From Pyrus communis (taxonomy: Eukaryota; Streptophyta; Magnoliopsida; Rosales; Rosaceae): a DNA stretch of 64,000 bases. Positions within the stretch are counted from its first letter, which is position 1. Each line of letters starts with the position of its first letter. Position numbers and translations under genes: made by a program. The stretch spans positions 4,751,043 to 4,815,042 of the forward strand of contig NC_084817.1 in assembly GCF_963583255.1 (NCBI RefSeq), in the 5' to 3' direction. The notes beneath the pieces are model-generated. The model had not been told where the DNA came from. It made no database searches and was given only the letters and a program-made list of their open reading frames with translations. Of the stretch, positions 10,707-22,458 are shown in pieces.

Positions 10707-12225
10707 TAGGGGTGGGCAAACGAGTATAGGAACTACGGGTTAGGGCGGGTAATCAAGGTTCGGGACGGGTACAGGCCAATTCCAATTTTTTAATAAGAGA
10801 AACGGGGCGGGGCGATGAAATTTTAGGGGCGGGCAAGTTCCAACTGTATAGAAAAACAGGGCCCTCGACTGGCCCGTTTGTAATATCAATGGACGGACGA
10901 GATTGAAGAGTAACCTACCATCCAATCTTAACCGTTAGTTTTACCCTAGGTCTCCTCCAGCTCTACTTTGTCACTCGAGTCCTCGAACTCGATTCTCTCT
11001 CGCAATCTTGCATGCATCATCCCTTCCCCTCCACAGTTCCACCCACATTCTGTCACTCTCCATCAGTCATCTCCCCCACCACCCCAACATCATCGCCGTC
11101 GCAAATATGGGCCCTAGCGACCACCACGATGGCCCATCAACCTCGATTGTCCTCCTCGAGTCCTCGATGACATCCCAGACTTAGAGATTCTCACTGACCT
11201 AGTCCTCACTTTCACGATCTCTCTCCTGAATCTAGATTGAATCTCCTCAACCCTCCTTATCGAATCTCGACAGTCGACAGGCAAGTGCTTCTGCCTGTCC
11301 AGGTGCCGAATTTCCAGCCTCCTCTTTCAATTTTTGGCCAAGATCGGTGCGACGCTCGTGGCTGGGAGATGGGGTATCACTTCATTTCATCTTTACAGTG
11401 CTGCTTGATGGGAGTTGTGGTGTCTATTTAGGAAATCGGTTTTGTGAAATCCCGTTCCTAGATTTCATTGTTATAATCTACGTATTTGTATTATTGAGAT
11501 TTTATATTATTTTTGAGAAATTATATTAATTTATTTGGATTTAGAATTTAATTAAATTAGTTACGAAGTTTGAAGTTTGGAAGGTAATTATTTAAAATTT
11601 GTTGACCTTTTGAGGTCACAAGTAACTTATTTGAATAGATCTTGAAACTATGAGCACATAGGCGAAATAAATGATTGAGGAATGCTATGCTTGAAACTAT
11701 GAGCACATGTAGCCTGAGTCCAGGAATTACATGTTGTCAGGTTATAATAAATGATTGAGGAATGCTATGCTTTTCTACTTGAACTTAGTGAAATAAACGT
11801 CTGATTTTGTGATAAGTGAACTACGAATGGCTTGATCCCTATTGAGGGTATGTAGGCAGTCTAACGAGGAGGTTAGATGCAGCCATAAGGTAAACGAAAA
11901 TTTTCTTTGCAATTTAATTCTCGAATTGTGATTGCCATATTCCTGAGATAGGGTATGTGATATATACGAGTATTTGGGTGACGTCACATGTTGATCTTGG
12001 ACGCATGTCGGGATCGGGACGTGACAGGTTTTGGTTGATCGGGAAGAACAGTTGCAACAGTGGGAGAAATCTGGAACATTCTAAAGCTCTATATCAAAAC
12101 CAACAAAAAAAAAAGTAATTGGATCCGTGGACTCGCCCCAAACTAACCCGTTTGAAACGGGCCATGTTAAGTCTGGTTCCCAAACTCAAAATCCCTCCAC
12201 CCGCCCCTGCCCGTGCTCAGCCCTA
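10707..12225. mobile_element. Non-autonomous hAT-like element, 1.5 kb
   Basis: The ends TAGGGGTGGGCA and (reverse complement) TAGGGCTGAGCA are short hAT-type inverted repeats. They are flanked by CTCCTAAA and CTCCTAAC, an 8-bp target duplication with one change. The subterminal regions are rich in GGGCGGG/CCCGCCC words in opposite orientation. No transposase is seen. The interior (about 11290-11410) contains a segment (GGTGCGACGCTCGTGGCTGG) that is also present, diverged, in the tandem repeat at 12304-14200. Confidence 0.7.
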
Positions 12226-12303
12226 CTCCTAACTCCCAAGTAATGCTTTACTTATATTTTGGTTTTTCATTCTTTTTTAAAAACATAAAAAAATTAAAAA
12301 AAA

Positions 12304-14360
12304 ATGGAGAAGACTTATTAGATGAGGTGGTGTAGTGCTCATTAGGCATTGGATTCCTTGTCAGCAGCTTATTAGTGGTTTAAGGACGGATTAACTAGAG
12401 TAATCATGTTTATTGGATAAATAACTAATCATCAACATTTGACGAGTTACTCACATTTTCTACCATTCAATATCTAATCACCCATCAACTCATGAGGTAC
12501 TTATGATTTGTTTTCGCAGCATTTTAATCATAAAATTGTTTTCACTTTCTAAAGAAGCACATACAAAATGCTTCTTCAAGAAACATTTCCACGTAATTTT
12601 CAAAAATTTGCATCTCTAATACAATTTTGGACGATTTTTAATATATAACTTTTTGAATAAGCACTTATGCTCATAAGTACTTATTACAAAACCAAAACTA
12701 AACTAACTTTAAATGGATTCTTCTCTCCTTGTGAGAGGCTCTCTCTTCCTGAGAGTTCTTCTCACCACATGTGTAAGTGGTTTCCTTTTCCTCCAATTTC
12801 GAAGTCGTCGGCCCTTGCTATTGCTGGGGTCGATGGCATATCTTTCCCTCTCTCTGTTTCCTCCTTTCATTCCTTCAACTACTTTTTTCTCCAGCTCTCC
12901 TTCCTAATTTGCCATGTCCTTCATACCTCATGGGCATCCATCTTCCTCAAGCACCTTTAATTCGATCTGCAGTCAGTCTTCAATGCAACAAATCATCGAG
13001 ATGGTGTGTAGAGTTTCAATGTTCAAACTGGGTCGGGTGTTAAAATACCACCATCTTCTCTCTGTCTGCCTTTGTTGGTAGTGTTGCTCATGGTAATTTC
13101 ACAGGCTTCTTTTAATTGGTGGTTGGCTTCTTTCAATTTCTGGCTGAGATGGTGCGACAGTTGTGGTTGGATGATGAGGTCTTTAAAAAAATAAAAAAAT
13201 AAAAAGACTTTTTTTTTAACTTAATGGAGAAGACTTATTAGATGAGGTGGTGTGGTGCTCATTATGCATTGGATTCCTTGTCAGCAACTTATTAGTGGTT
13301 TAAGGACGGATAAACTAGAGTAATCGTGTTTATTGGATAAATAATTAATCATCAACATTTGACGAGTTACTCACATTTTCTACCATTCAGTATCTAATCA
13401 CCCATCTACTCATAAAGCACTTATTATTTGGTTTCGTTGCTTTTTAATCATAAAATTTTTATCGCTTTCTAAAGAAGCACACACAAAATGTTTCTTCAAC
13501 AAGCATTTCCACGTAATTTTCAAAAAAGTACTTGCATCTCTAAATTCTAATACAAATTCAACGATTTTTAATATTAAAAAAAAAAAAAAATTAAAAAAAA
13601 AACTTTTTGAATAAGCATTTATGAAACCAACACTGAACCAGCTCTAAATGGATTCTTCTCTTCTTGTTAGAGGCTCTCTTTTCCTGAGAGTTATTCTCAC
13701 CACTTGTGTAAGTGGTTCCCTTTTCGTCCAATTTCGAAGATGCCGACCCTTGCTGTGGCTGGGGTCGACGGCATATCTTTCCCTTTTTCTCTTTGTTTCC
13801 TTCTTTCGTTCCTTTAGCTACTTTTTTCCCCATCTCTCCTTCCTGATTTGCCATGTCCTTCATACCCCATGGGCGTCCATCTTCCTCAAGCACCTTCAAT
13901 TCGATCTGCAGTCAGTCTCCAATGCAATTTGTTGCGATCAATCGAGATGGAGTGTAGAGTTTCGATCTCTAAACCAGCTCGGGTGAAAAAACACCACCAC
14001 CTTCTCTCTGTCTGCCTTTGTTGACAGTGTTGCTCGTGGTAATTCCACGAGCTTCTTTTAATTGGTGGCTGGCTCCTTTCAATTTCTGGCTGAGATCCGC
14101 GCGACGTTTGTGGTTGGATGATGCGGTCTTCCTTCACTTCATCTCCCCGATGCTGCATGGTTGTGTTTTTGGCGTCTATTGGGGCAGTCGAATCGGGTTG
14201 ATCGTGATGCACTGTTGCCGTGGTGGCAGCAGACATCTTGAATTTTCTTTTGATTTGTTTCTGGTTTTGGGCTCATTTTGGTTAGCTTGGGAGGTCCATT
14301 TTTTGCTTTTTGTATTTGGGCCTTTACCGTGTAAGTTAGTGTTCTTGGTAATAAAATTTA
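12304..14360. repeat. 920-bp tandem duplication with captured gene-like fragment
   Basis: Unit 1 starts at 12304 and unit 2 at 13224, each with ATGGAGAAGACTTATTAGATGAGG. They stay similar for about 900 bp. Both contain a frame beginning MDSSLLVRGSLFLRV (12713 and 13648), but the two frames diverge and end differently, and neither shows a known domain. Downstream in each unit is TTTCAATTTCTGGCTGAGAT and a GCGAC(A/G)(G/T)TTGTGGTTGGATGATG block, which also matches the interior of the neighbouring hAT-like element. I read this as duplicated non-coding or pseudogene DNA, not as two working genes. Confidence 0.6.
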
Positions 14361-14732
14361 GTTATGCATTATGGTGGCCATTGATTTGCACCAAAAGGAA
14401 AGAGCCCAAAAAATAGAAGATCTGACTAAAGCCAAGCGGGCCCACAACCTAACCCCATACCCAATAGCCTTCTCCAACCTCGGCTTCCGTTCTTCGCGCG
14501 GCGCCTCCCACGCAACCACCACTCAGCGACTTGGCGACCACCGCAGCGTCGCGCTAATAGAAAAGCAAAACGAACCGGCTTTCTCCACAAAACGCAGAGC
14601 CCTTGCTGCACAGACCACGTTTTCCCATCGCGCCACGTGTAATCCGTTCCCACCTCTCTCCCCTTCTCTGTAACGTTTTAACCTCCCGAGGCCTTCACCC
14701 ACCAATCAAACTCCACCGCATCCGGTTGCATA
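14361..14732. other. GC-richer upstream region, no gene recognised
   Basis: This stretch is clearly richer in GC than its surroundings and contains short open frames on both strands (14371-14673 plus, 14426-14653 minus) without a recognisable product. It could be distal promoter of the DUF7950-type gene or an old gene relic. Confidence 0.4.
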
Positions 14733-14888
14733 GAGAGATTTTTCAGTATAACGTACACCACGTGTCATTGTACAAATAATGGAATATATATGCTAAAATA
14801 TTAATAACTTAAAAAATAAAATTTCTCATCATTCCTATTAAAACACGTGGTGTACTATTTGTATTTCTGTCACAACAAAAAATTTCTC
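14733..14888. mobile_element. MITE with G-box sequences in its inverted repeats
   Basis: The ends GAGAGATTTTTCAGTATAAC and (reverse complement) GAGAAATTTTTTGTTGTGAC are inverted repeats that extend inward to TACACCACGTGT on one arm and its complement ACACGTGGTGTA on the other. The element is flanked by GGTTGCAT on both sides (8-9 bp target duplication, Mutator-like range). Each arm holds a CACGTG G-box. It lies about 550 bp upstream of the DUF7950-type coding sequence. Confidence 0.7.
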
Positions 14889-15438
14889 GGTTGCATGCAG
14901 ATCCGGACGCAGCGGACCAACACGTCACCCCCCGCCAAATAAAACCGACCCAGAAGAAGGGGCAGTTTCGTAAATTGAACAAAACGCCAAAACTCGCCCA
15001 AACCAATCGTGATAGGTGTACCCACGCATGGCGGCCAAACCCACACGCGTTGGTCTTCAGTTTTAGGAGAATTGCATGCAAAGCCAGGCGTCTGATTGGT
15101 GGGTGTACCCAGCCACATACCCAGCACAGGAAAAAATGGACCCCACTTAGTCCTACATGGACATTTTTCTGTGTGCTCTCACAAACACGTACCCACCGTA
15201 CATTTCCAAGTGTCACTCTCTGCTTACTCTTCTATCTATGCTGGCCTTCTCCTATTGGTCCAATTCTCACTCTTAAAAACACCCAATCCCTCTCTAAAAA
15301 CCCCCCACCAACCTCCCCCCTCAAATCCCTTCCTCCTCCCTCCACATTTCTCCCAACACTCTCTTTTGGCTCACAACCACCGTCGTTACCGAACAGCTGG
15401 TAGGCCGGCGTTAGCAAAGAGAACCGGCTACCGTCACC

Positions 15439-16542
15439 ATGATCAAGACATTGAACCCCTACACCAACACGGAGAAAACCGCTGAGATTATGTCCAGGTA
15501 CAGGCCCATAGCGCCAAAACCTGTGTCCCCATCAAACCCAGCAGGCGAAAGCCCGTCCATGTCTCAGAAAATCAGGGACTCTCCTTACCTTAGGAACCTC
15601 TGGCCGCAGTTGCAGGCCAGACCCACCAGGACTCGAAAGCGGGGTCGATCAGCTCTCTCTCCGACCACCTTTAAGAGGCAGAGGAGTCATCACATGCTAG
15701 GCTTTTCCACTCCTTGTCATGTGCAATCTCCGGTGAAAAATCCGAGATTGGACGGTTTTGCTCGTGTGCTTCCGAAGCTTCCCATTCCGACCAGCCTCGA
15801 TGCCGCCAACAACTCCACCGGTTTGATGACTCTGCCTCTTCTGCCACATATCCCTCCTGCGTCGGTCCCCATTGTCACAAACCCAGCAGTGGTGCCGCCA
15901 GAGTTCGAATTGATCAAACCCTGCGGAGGAGAGGAACTGATTGATTTGAACACCGTGGCAGCTGAAATCCCAGAGGAAAAAGATCTGCTCAAGCAACTAC
16001 AGGAGAATTCCCCCGCACCTCCACCAGCATCCACCAATGTCATAACGCCGCAGCCAATTCGACCGGTGGGTTCCAGCATAAGCGTTGGATGCATCAGCGC
16101 AGACCCGAGCTTAACTCTGGCAGCGCAAGTTCCTAAGAAACCAGAGGACGTCGAGGAGGAGATGGAGTCTGAAGCCCTGCCAGCAATCATATCAGACTCG
16201 CACAACAAAGTGAGGATGGCGAACTCTGCCTACAAGGAAATGGTGGGCCAGCCAGAGTGTCCATGGCTCGACGCCATGGTGGCCGGAGGCGACGGGCGGT
16301 TTGGAGGCAAGAGGATCAGCGGGGAGGTCAGTCTGCAGCTTTCTGATTCCGGAGTGCCCGTTTCCTCAAACGGGTTCTCCTGCTGGGTGAGGATTGAGTG
16401 GGGGAAAGACATGAACAAGCACGCGATCAACACGTTCTGCGACGTGATGAAGCTGTCCTGTGAGTCCAAGGACTACCTCTTTGAATGGAGGTTCCACACC
16501 CGCAGCAGAGAGGGTTGTCAGTCCTCCAGCTCCAGTGCTTGA
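15439..16542 (+). CDS. DUF7950-type plant-specific protein
   Basis: A single-exon 367-residue protein. The start is the first in-frame Met, preceded by a CT/C-rich leader typical of a 5' UTR (about 15290-15430). The N-terminal third is basic and Pro/Ser-rich (RTRKRGRSALSPTTFKRQR near residues 60-80, a plausible nuclear signal). The middle has an acidic LIDLNTVAAEIPEEKDLLKQL segment (about 168-188). The C-terminal domain (about 255-355) contains KVRMANSAYKEMVGQPECPW and FSCWVRIEWG, with a Ser-rich tail. I match this C-terminal region to the plant DUF7950 family, whose biochemical role is not established. LIDLNT is reminiscent of an LxLxL repression motif, but that is speculation. Two G-boxes in the MITE at 14733-14888 lie in its promoter region. 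Confidence 0.85.
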   Translation: MIKTLNPYTNTEKTAEIMSRYRPIAPKPVSPSNPAGESPSMSQKIRDSPYLRNLWPQLQARPTRTRKRGRSALSPTTFKRQRSHHMLGFSTPCHVQSPVKNPRLDGFARVLPKLPIPTSLDAANNSTGLMTLPLLPHIPPASVPIVTNPAVVPPEFELIKPCGGEELIDLNTVAAEIPEEKDLLKQLQENSPAPPPASTNVITPQPIRPVGSSISVGCISADPSLTLAAQVPKKPEDVEEEMESEALPAIISDSHNKVRMANSAYKEMVGQPECPWLDAMVAGGDGRFGGKRISGEVSLQLSDSGVPVSSNGFSCWVRIEWGKDMNKHAINTFCDVMKLSCESKDYLFEWRFHTRSREGCQSSSSSA

Positions 16543-16899
16543 AAAATTTGTACTGTAATTAAGAGAAGTAGTGTAGCTAGCTCACTAGGGGAGGGAAACA
16601 ATGCAGGTTAAGTGTCTATTATATATATGTACTATGTAATGCATATAGTAAGAGGAAGCATATGTAAAGTTTGGCCAGCCTTTTTAAGAGAAAAAAAAAA
16701 AAACTTGTTCATCTCAATTTATTTTCCAAATCCAACAATTCACAAGTACGAACACACAAGCATAAGTACTGATCGGATTCAAGGAAAGACTTACCTACAC
16801 CCGCGACTTGACGCCATTGTCGCTATCGGTCTGAAGGTACCGCGCACAGTGGCATTTGCGGGTGTAGGCAGGGACATTCTGGGGGAGGAAATAACGTTC

Positions 16900-18923
16900 T
16901 CAGATGTTCGCAGCATCAGCTGCGGTCTTCTCACTCTTTTCAGGGCCCTTCCACTTGAAGTTGTCTGCATAAGCCTTGACCTACGAATGGTCATAAGATT
17001 TAGATTAATAGAGCTTCTAGCGTTCTGTGATCCAATTGGAAAAACTAGTAATTTCATCTTCAAATAAGTTTGGTAGGAGGATCTCAAACCTTCAAAAGTG
17101 GGGTGTGACGCTTCCTGACCTGCGAACACAGTTCATTATGTGTCAAGAGTGTGCAAAATTGTGGTCAATTTGCACACACGATATCCAATTCCATACAAAA
17201 TTTTGTGGAACATTAGGATCATTTCGTGCAGAGGATTGGACTGGATGAGTCATAAAATTTAAGGTACGTTAAAAGATAGGGGTAAAGGAGTTTTTATTTG
17301 ACAACATCGGAGGGATTAGACAAGAAAACTGATCCCTCATAATCTACCATTGCGGATTGGATGGGATAGGTTTCCGAACAAGTAATTCATCTTCTACGTT
17401 CAAGCTAGACAAAAAAAATACGGCAGAGCCATGAAGGGAGCACGATGTTTCCAGGCTCAGCCAAACAGTTTTTTCACGCTGAAAAGTTTAGCGTTCTGCT
17501 TAAGATTTTCAAGGTTTTTCAGTAAGCTCAAGGCCCAATCTGACGTTTTTACTTTAATTTCTTTCCATCGGATTGATTTGAGGCTGGTGGCTCTTATGGA
17601 GTTCAAGCAATCTGTTGCTCGTCAGCTTTGAGAAGGAGGAAAAGAGGAAGAGAGTCAGAGAGGCTTGGGGTTTACATTTAAGGAAGATGATGATGAGGAC
17701 AACACCATACCAGACCTAAACAACAGCGGTCGGTTGCTCTGCTCACCACACAGCAGAGTAAGATTATGAGAGCTTTTTAGATTGAGACCTTTGGGCCACT
17801 TCTAGACTAAAATCGTGGCTACGCCACTGTCTACGTACCTTGAATACAATGAGTTATCCAATCCAATCCAGTCCTAGGCTTGAACCATTACTTTTTACTA
17901 TCATATAATAAAACTGGACAGAAAAATCAAGAACAGTTTGATTTGGGTACAGTTCTATCAATGCAGAAAGATCAAAACTCGAAGAGGCACCTACCGTATA
18001 ATCCCAGCCATGTTTCTCAGCAAATGCCTTTGCAGCTTCTTCACTCTCAAAACTCAGTCCTGCTTCACCAACATTGGCGTAGGGATCACCTGTAGATGTC
18101 CATCCCATCAATGGGTTTTCCCACCTGCAATAATTTCAATGAAATTTGGTATAATTAGTATCAAGATTTCAGAGAGACGGACCTCCCGGCAGTGACGAAT
18201 CTACACCAATATTATCCCTGACTTGCACATTCCCTCTTCACAACAGGGCTGGTGTGCGGTTTTATCGCAAAAGCTCTCGGTGCATTAGTAGTAGAACCAT
18301 TTATTCCTACTGTGTTTTATTTTATCAAATTTTCGATCAGGGATATTTACATTCTTCAACAATTAGCATCCGATAATGGAATTGCAGATCAACCAATATT
18401 GCTATCAAATTTCAAAGAAACACAACACAGCTGAGATAATTGAGCTAATTATATTAAACATACACAATTAATTACGTAAAATCGATGAAATTAACTATAA
18501 ATATCATTTAAGTATGCATGCAAAACATGATTAAGACATCAATATACGTACTTCTGCGTTGAAAGAAAATTAATTTTCCATCTCCCGACTTTCCCAGAAC
18601 CTTGTTGGCTCGCAGTTCGAGCAGGCGAATAGATTATAACCTAATCACACCCAAAACCAGGATTAAATTTATGAACTTTATGAAAAAATAAAATAAATTT
18701 TCATATTAAAAAAAAAGAAAGAAATATGAAAATTTGAAAAACGACGAGTAATTGAAGAGCTAACCCTTCGCCGGAGATGCTGTTCGGGGATTCCGGAGAT
18801 CATGCCAAAGTCGGGGGCATTGACCTCCACCAGCGCCTCCGAAGACTGCGACGACGCCCATCGCGGCCGCGATAGCACGTGCGCTCGGGCGATGTTGAAG
18901 CCCTGTCGTAGAGATCGGGCCAT
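16900..18923 (-). CDS. NDUFS4: NADH dehydrogenase iron-sulfur protein 4 (complex I 18 kDa subunit)
   Basis: An accessory subunit of mitochondrial complex I, on the matrix arm near the NADH-oxidising module; the Arabidopsis orthologue is FRO1. Five exons, minus strand, transcription order: 18923-18765, 18640-18552, 18124-17995, 17119-17090, 16980-16900. All junctions are GT-AG and keep frame, giving 162 residues. Exon 1 encodes a basic, Ser/Ala-rich presequence ([16 protein letters not shown]) and ISGIPEQHL. Exon 2 encodes [19 protein letters not shown] and WKINF. Exon 3 has the family signature [19 protein letters not shown] and [15 protein letters not shown]. The 30-nt exon 4 encodes [10 protein letters not shown]. 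Exon 5 encodes [11 protein letters not shown] and the end. Length and order fit the plant family. Intron 3 (875 bp) is mostly filled by a MITE. The first intron separates transit peptide from mature domain. Identification is secure; the exact N-terminal cleavage is not visible. Confidence 0.95.
17217..17886. mobile_element. MITE inside NDUFS4 intron 3
   Basis: Long inverted repeats of about 54 bp: the left arm carries AGGATTGGACTGGATGAGTC...TTTAAGGTACGT; the right arm, reverse complemented, carries GACTGGATTGGATTGGATAA...TTCAAGGTACGT. Flanks are ATTA on both sides. The body (about 670 bp) has no supported coding sequence. A diverged single arm of the same family appears near 1160-1230. Confidence 0.65.
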
Positions 18924-19329
18924 TTTTGGTGGGAGCGAAAAGCTTCGAGGTTGCCTCAGGCGAAAGCGCAACAATGGTTCCCGTGACGAAAAGCCCAACC
19001 GTGTAAGTACGAGTGTTTGGTGGAATTACTACCAGAAGGGTTCAGAGTTGGTCCTATTGCGCCATAATTATGCCACGTGCTCAATGTCGAACACAACATT
19101 TTTTATTTTTTATTTTTATTTTAAAAAATGAATCAGTTTGTGACTTGGTTGCGTCAATCCAAACTTTCGGGAGTTGGGAAAATTCCAATCTCCCATGACC
19201 ACGAGTATGGTTTATCAGCGTTAGAAATCGAATTCATAACGTGTCATGTGAAATAAGGGGTTGAAATTTATCTCAAACTATTGGACCATCCCGTGATGGT
19301 TACAACATTTTTGTAATTGGCTTGATTGT

Positions 19330-19495
19330 TTATTGGGAACTTTAACGAAAAGCTCCAGGTATTATTCACTTTAACGAAAAACCACATTTTTACACTACAA
19401 AGTCAATCCATGTAATATTCACTTTACCCTTTATTTTTTTCCTTATCGTTAAAACTTAAAGCTTTCAAGCTCTTTTCATTAATTTTCCTTTGTTT
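19330..19495. mobile_element. Short MITE, family shared with 53590-53756
   Basis: About 160 bp starting GGAACTTTAACGAAAAGCTC and ending, reverse complemented, GGAAAATTAATGAAAAGAGC. The internal words TTTACACTA, AAAGTCAATC and ATTCACTTTACCCTTTATTT are repeated in the opposite orientation at 53590-53756. No coding capacity. Confidence 0.6.
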
Positions 19496-19578
19496 CTTTG
19501 GCCTTGAAACTAACATGGAGTCTCACTTTGTCATCTAAAAAAAATGGTCTATATAATAATTTCAAAACAAGTCACTTA

Positions 19579-20430
19579 AGGCTTGTTTACTAATCCGTAA
19601 TCAAAATGGAAGGAATTGAATTGAAGAAAAATTGAATTGATGAAGAGTTGGAATGGGGAGGAGTTGAAATTGGATTTTTGTTGTAACTGTTTACTAAAGT
19701 TATCTAGAATCGGAGTAAAAATAGTATTGATTTCGTATAAGTTGTTTATTAATTTACTGGAATCGGAATACAATCCAATAGAATTACTAAAATGCCATTA
19801 TCGAAAATAATCAATTGTATTATTATTTATATACTAATTAATAATAAAATTTTATTTATTAAAAGAGAGAAAATAAATAATAAATAAATAAACCCTAATC
19901 AATCTTATCCTTTTCTCTTTCGTTAAAAAAAAAAAAAAAAAAACAACCTTATCTTTTTGTTCATAGAAACCCACTCCCCAACACCACCGTAACTCTCTCT
20001 CAATCCATTGCATTATGATTTCAAGATTATCTGTTTCAAGTTCATAGCATCCAATGGCAAGTGGATTTGGGTTGGGTTGATGGCTTGGGGTGGTTGCGAT
20101 GATTAGGGAATGAGTGGCACTGGACAAGGGTGCTGGGCAGCAGAGGATGGATCTGCTCTGGTAATGCGAAGGGTAGTGTTAGAATATTGAAAATAAAGTG
20201 AGTGTATAATTGGTTGAAGATTTGCATTCCGGATTCCCCATAACACCTGAAATTGGATTATCACCAACATCTAAGAAATCCAATTCCACCAATACAAGGA
20301 ATTGAATTCCAAAATTTGTGTGGGGCCCACTGCTTTTTTTATTCCTCGATGTTTAGTAAACACCGAAGTATTCTATAATCGGAATTCAATTTCACATTTT
20401 CATTCCAATTATGGATACGTAAACACACCC
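19579..20430. mobile_element. Harbinger-like MITE, about 850 bp
   Basis: The ends AGGCTTGTTTACTAATCCG and (reverse complement) AGGGTGTGTTTACGTATCC are inverted repeats. TTA/TAA-type trinucleotides sit at both borders. The subterminal parts repeat GGAATTGAATT and CAATTCC words in opposite orientation, so much of the element can fold. No transposase. Confidence 0.6.
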
Positions 20431-22400
20431 TTAGTATATCGGTCTAATGATATTATTCTTAATGTATAAATGAGAGGTTTTATATCAAATCTCATAAGTG
20501 ATGAGTTCAAACAATTATTGCGGTGGTAAAATTTCACTGTCTTCAGTCTCGACGAAATTGTACCCACAAAACAAATAAACACCTTTGATCAATAACCAAA
20601 ACAACGCTCGCTCGCAAGGAGGATGGTTTGGGCAATGGATCTCTGATGCCTAAGTCAGTTTCTCTAAAAAGATATAGTTTTGGGCCTGATGGCGCGACAA
20701 AAGCTTACTAGAATTTTGATGGAGAATGAGGTATTTATAGAGTTAGGGCTAACCACATGTGTAGCATTTACCCTGATAAAGCTAGCTGCTTAGGTCTTCA
20801 AAAGGGTTGAACTGTGCATAAAACGGATGTGAACTTCAACAATTTAATGAGAGCATAGGTTATCAAGATGGTTGAATTGCACGTAGAGTGGATGTGAACC
20901 TCGATAATTTAAAGAGAGCATTCTCTTCATTTGCATGTAAAAATCCATGTGTCAGTATTAGAATTTCTTTATTATCTTTTACTCCACAATTATCTATTTC
21001 CCTCCCCTTCGGTATAATTTATGTCGCTTTATACTAAAGAGTTCTCAAAAACAACTTTTGTGTGATGTTTCCTCCTTGACATTAGTGCATAATACTTGGT
21101 CAATTTGAAAACATGGAGATTCATCTTTCAAACAACATTTAACGGCAAGATATACTTCGATAGCTAAAAGACTTTCAAAAATGTGCCCAAAATCATGTGA
21201 CACGACTTATACATGCTTCAAACACCAAATATAAAACACAAATCACATAACGTTACATGATTTTTGATAAAATATCTTTTTCTTCATTAAAAGAAAAACA
21301 ACTGATGGCAAATCAAAGTTATCCACCATTTTCGAAAACTAAAAAAACTTACAAAGACATTTTTGATCAAATATTTCGTCCATGTAATTATTAATCTTTA
21401 TTTACACAAAAATAAAAGAGTGATTACTCAGCAGAAGCCCAAATGGCATGACCCCAATGTGAACATAGACCGGGCTTGCCGTAGCTGCACGGCCCATAGT
21501 ATATCTTTGGCGTTGAATAGTCACTAGGGGTGTGATATCCACATATTTCTTTTTACTTCTCACATATCCTTGTTAATTTATGTCCGTTCATCTTCTTCAA
21601 TTCATTCGATCTAACGGCTAAAAACTAAAAAGGTGTGGGAAAAATAAAAAATGGTGTGTGGATATCACACCCCTAGTCACTATTGGCGATGGATTGTTTC
21701 TTCCATCCACACTATTGAGTTTCTATTCAAACCTTTTTGTATTATAAAACTTTATATTTATGATCAGAATCATATACATCACTTTGTAAAGATTATATTT
21801 GTAAAAATGAATTAAAATTATGTTCGTTTAGTCAATCTATTATAGCAAATACATGCACAATTTGTAATGCTTCTATCAATTTTGTTCATCTGTTTTTATA
21901 CAATTTGATGACTAGATAACCTTAGTTTTATTTGATTTTTGCAGAAACGATCTTATAAAGTGATTTTAATGTGAATGATTCTGATCATAAATACGAAGAT
22001 TTGTAAAATGGTCAATAACAATTTTAAGCATAAACTCTTATTCATCTTTTGAGTAAGCCAATTATTATTCATTTTTATATCCTCAGACCACAACTATGGT
22101 GTGTTTATTTTCAATACACAAATATAATGTGAGGATTTGTTTTAATTTACTCTGAATAAGTACTAAGATTGTCCTGGATATATATTATAACACTTAAAAT
22201 AATATGCAAGGCGACAAGTGTCCAGATAACAAGTTCTCCACCGTCTGAGCACATTCCCCTGTGCTAATCTTCGAAAGTTACCCCTTTGTCCGTTTCCAAC
22301 ACACAAATGCCATTTGTTGTTCTTAGTTTGCATCGAGCCCTGATGATTTTACTTCCTTGTCCTGTGCCCCCACAAACACATCGTGCTCGTCGTGAGACGA
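20431..22400. other. Intergenic, AT-rich
   Basis: No gene is supported between the NDUFS4 promoter side and EXO70, apart from the MITE at 21525-21675. A pair of imperfect direct repeats (GGTTGAACTGTGCAT...GGATGTGAACTTC / GGTTGAATTGCACGT...GGATGTGAACCTC) lies at about 20808-20915. Confidence 0.55.
21525..21675. mobile_element. MITE with near-perfect inverted ends
   Basis: Ends TAGGGGTGTGATATCCACA and, reverse complemented, TAGGGGTGTGATATCCACA. The 151-bp element is flanked by GTCAC on both sides. The body words CTTCTCACATA and TCGATCTAACGGCTAAAAA are also found in the copy at about 47228-47378 inside the Copia element. The sharp termini suggest a fairly recent insertion. Confidence 0.75.
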
Positions 22401-22410
22401 TCATATAAAC
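22401..22410 (+). promoter_or_regulatory. Candidate TATA box of EXO70 gene
   Basis: TCATATAAAC lies about 50 bp before the start codon, which would give a very short leader. Based on motif only. Confidence 0.35.
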
Positions 22411-22458
22411 ACACATGACACAATACAAAAAACCATTCAACCTTAATCACGGTTAACA

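Noticed and set aside
12713..13986. Paired frames starting MDSSLLVRGSLFLRV in the tandem units
   Set aside because: The two copies diverge in length and sequence after the shared start, with no known domain; kept only as part of the repeat.
14891..15403. 170-codon plus-strand frame upstream of the DUF7950-type gene
   Set aside because: No domain. It overlaps the MITE-proximal promoter and the CT/C-rich leader of the real gene, in a different frame.
18252..18434. 60-codon plus-strand frame with hydrophobic stretch
   Set aside because: Lies within NDUFS4 intron 2 on the opposite strand, with no gene signals.
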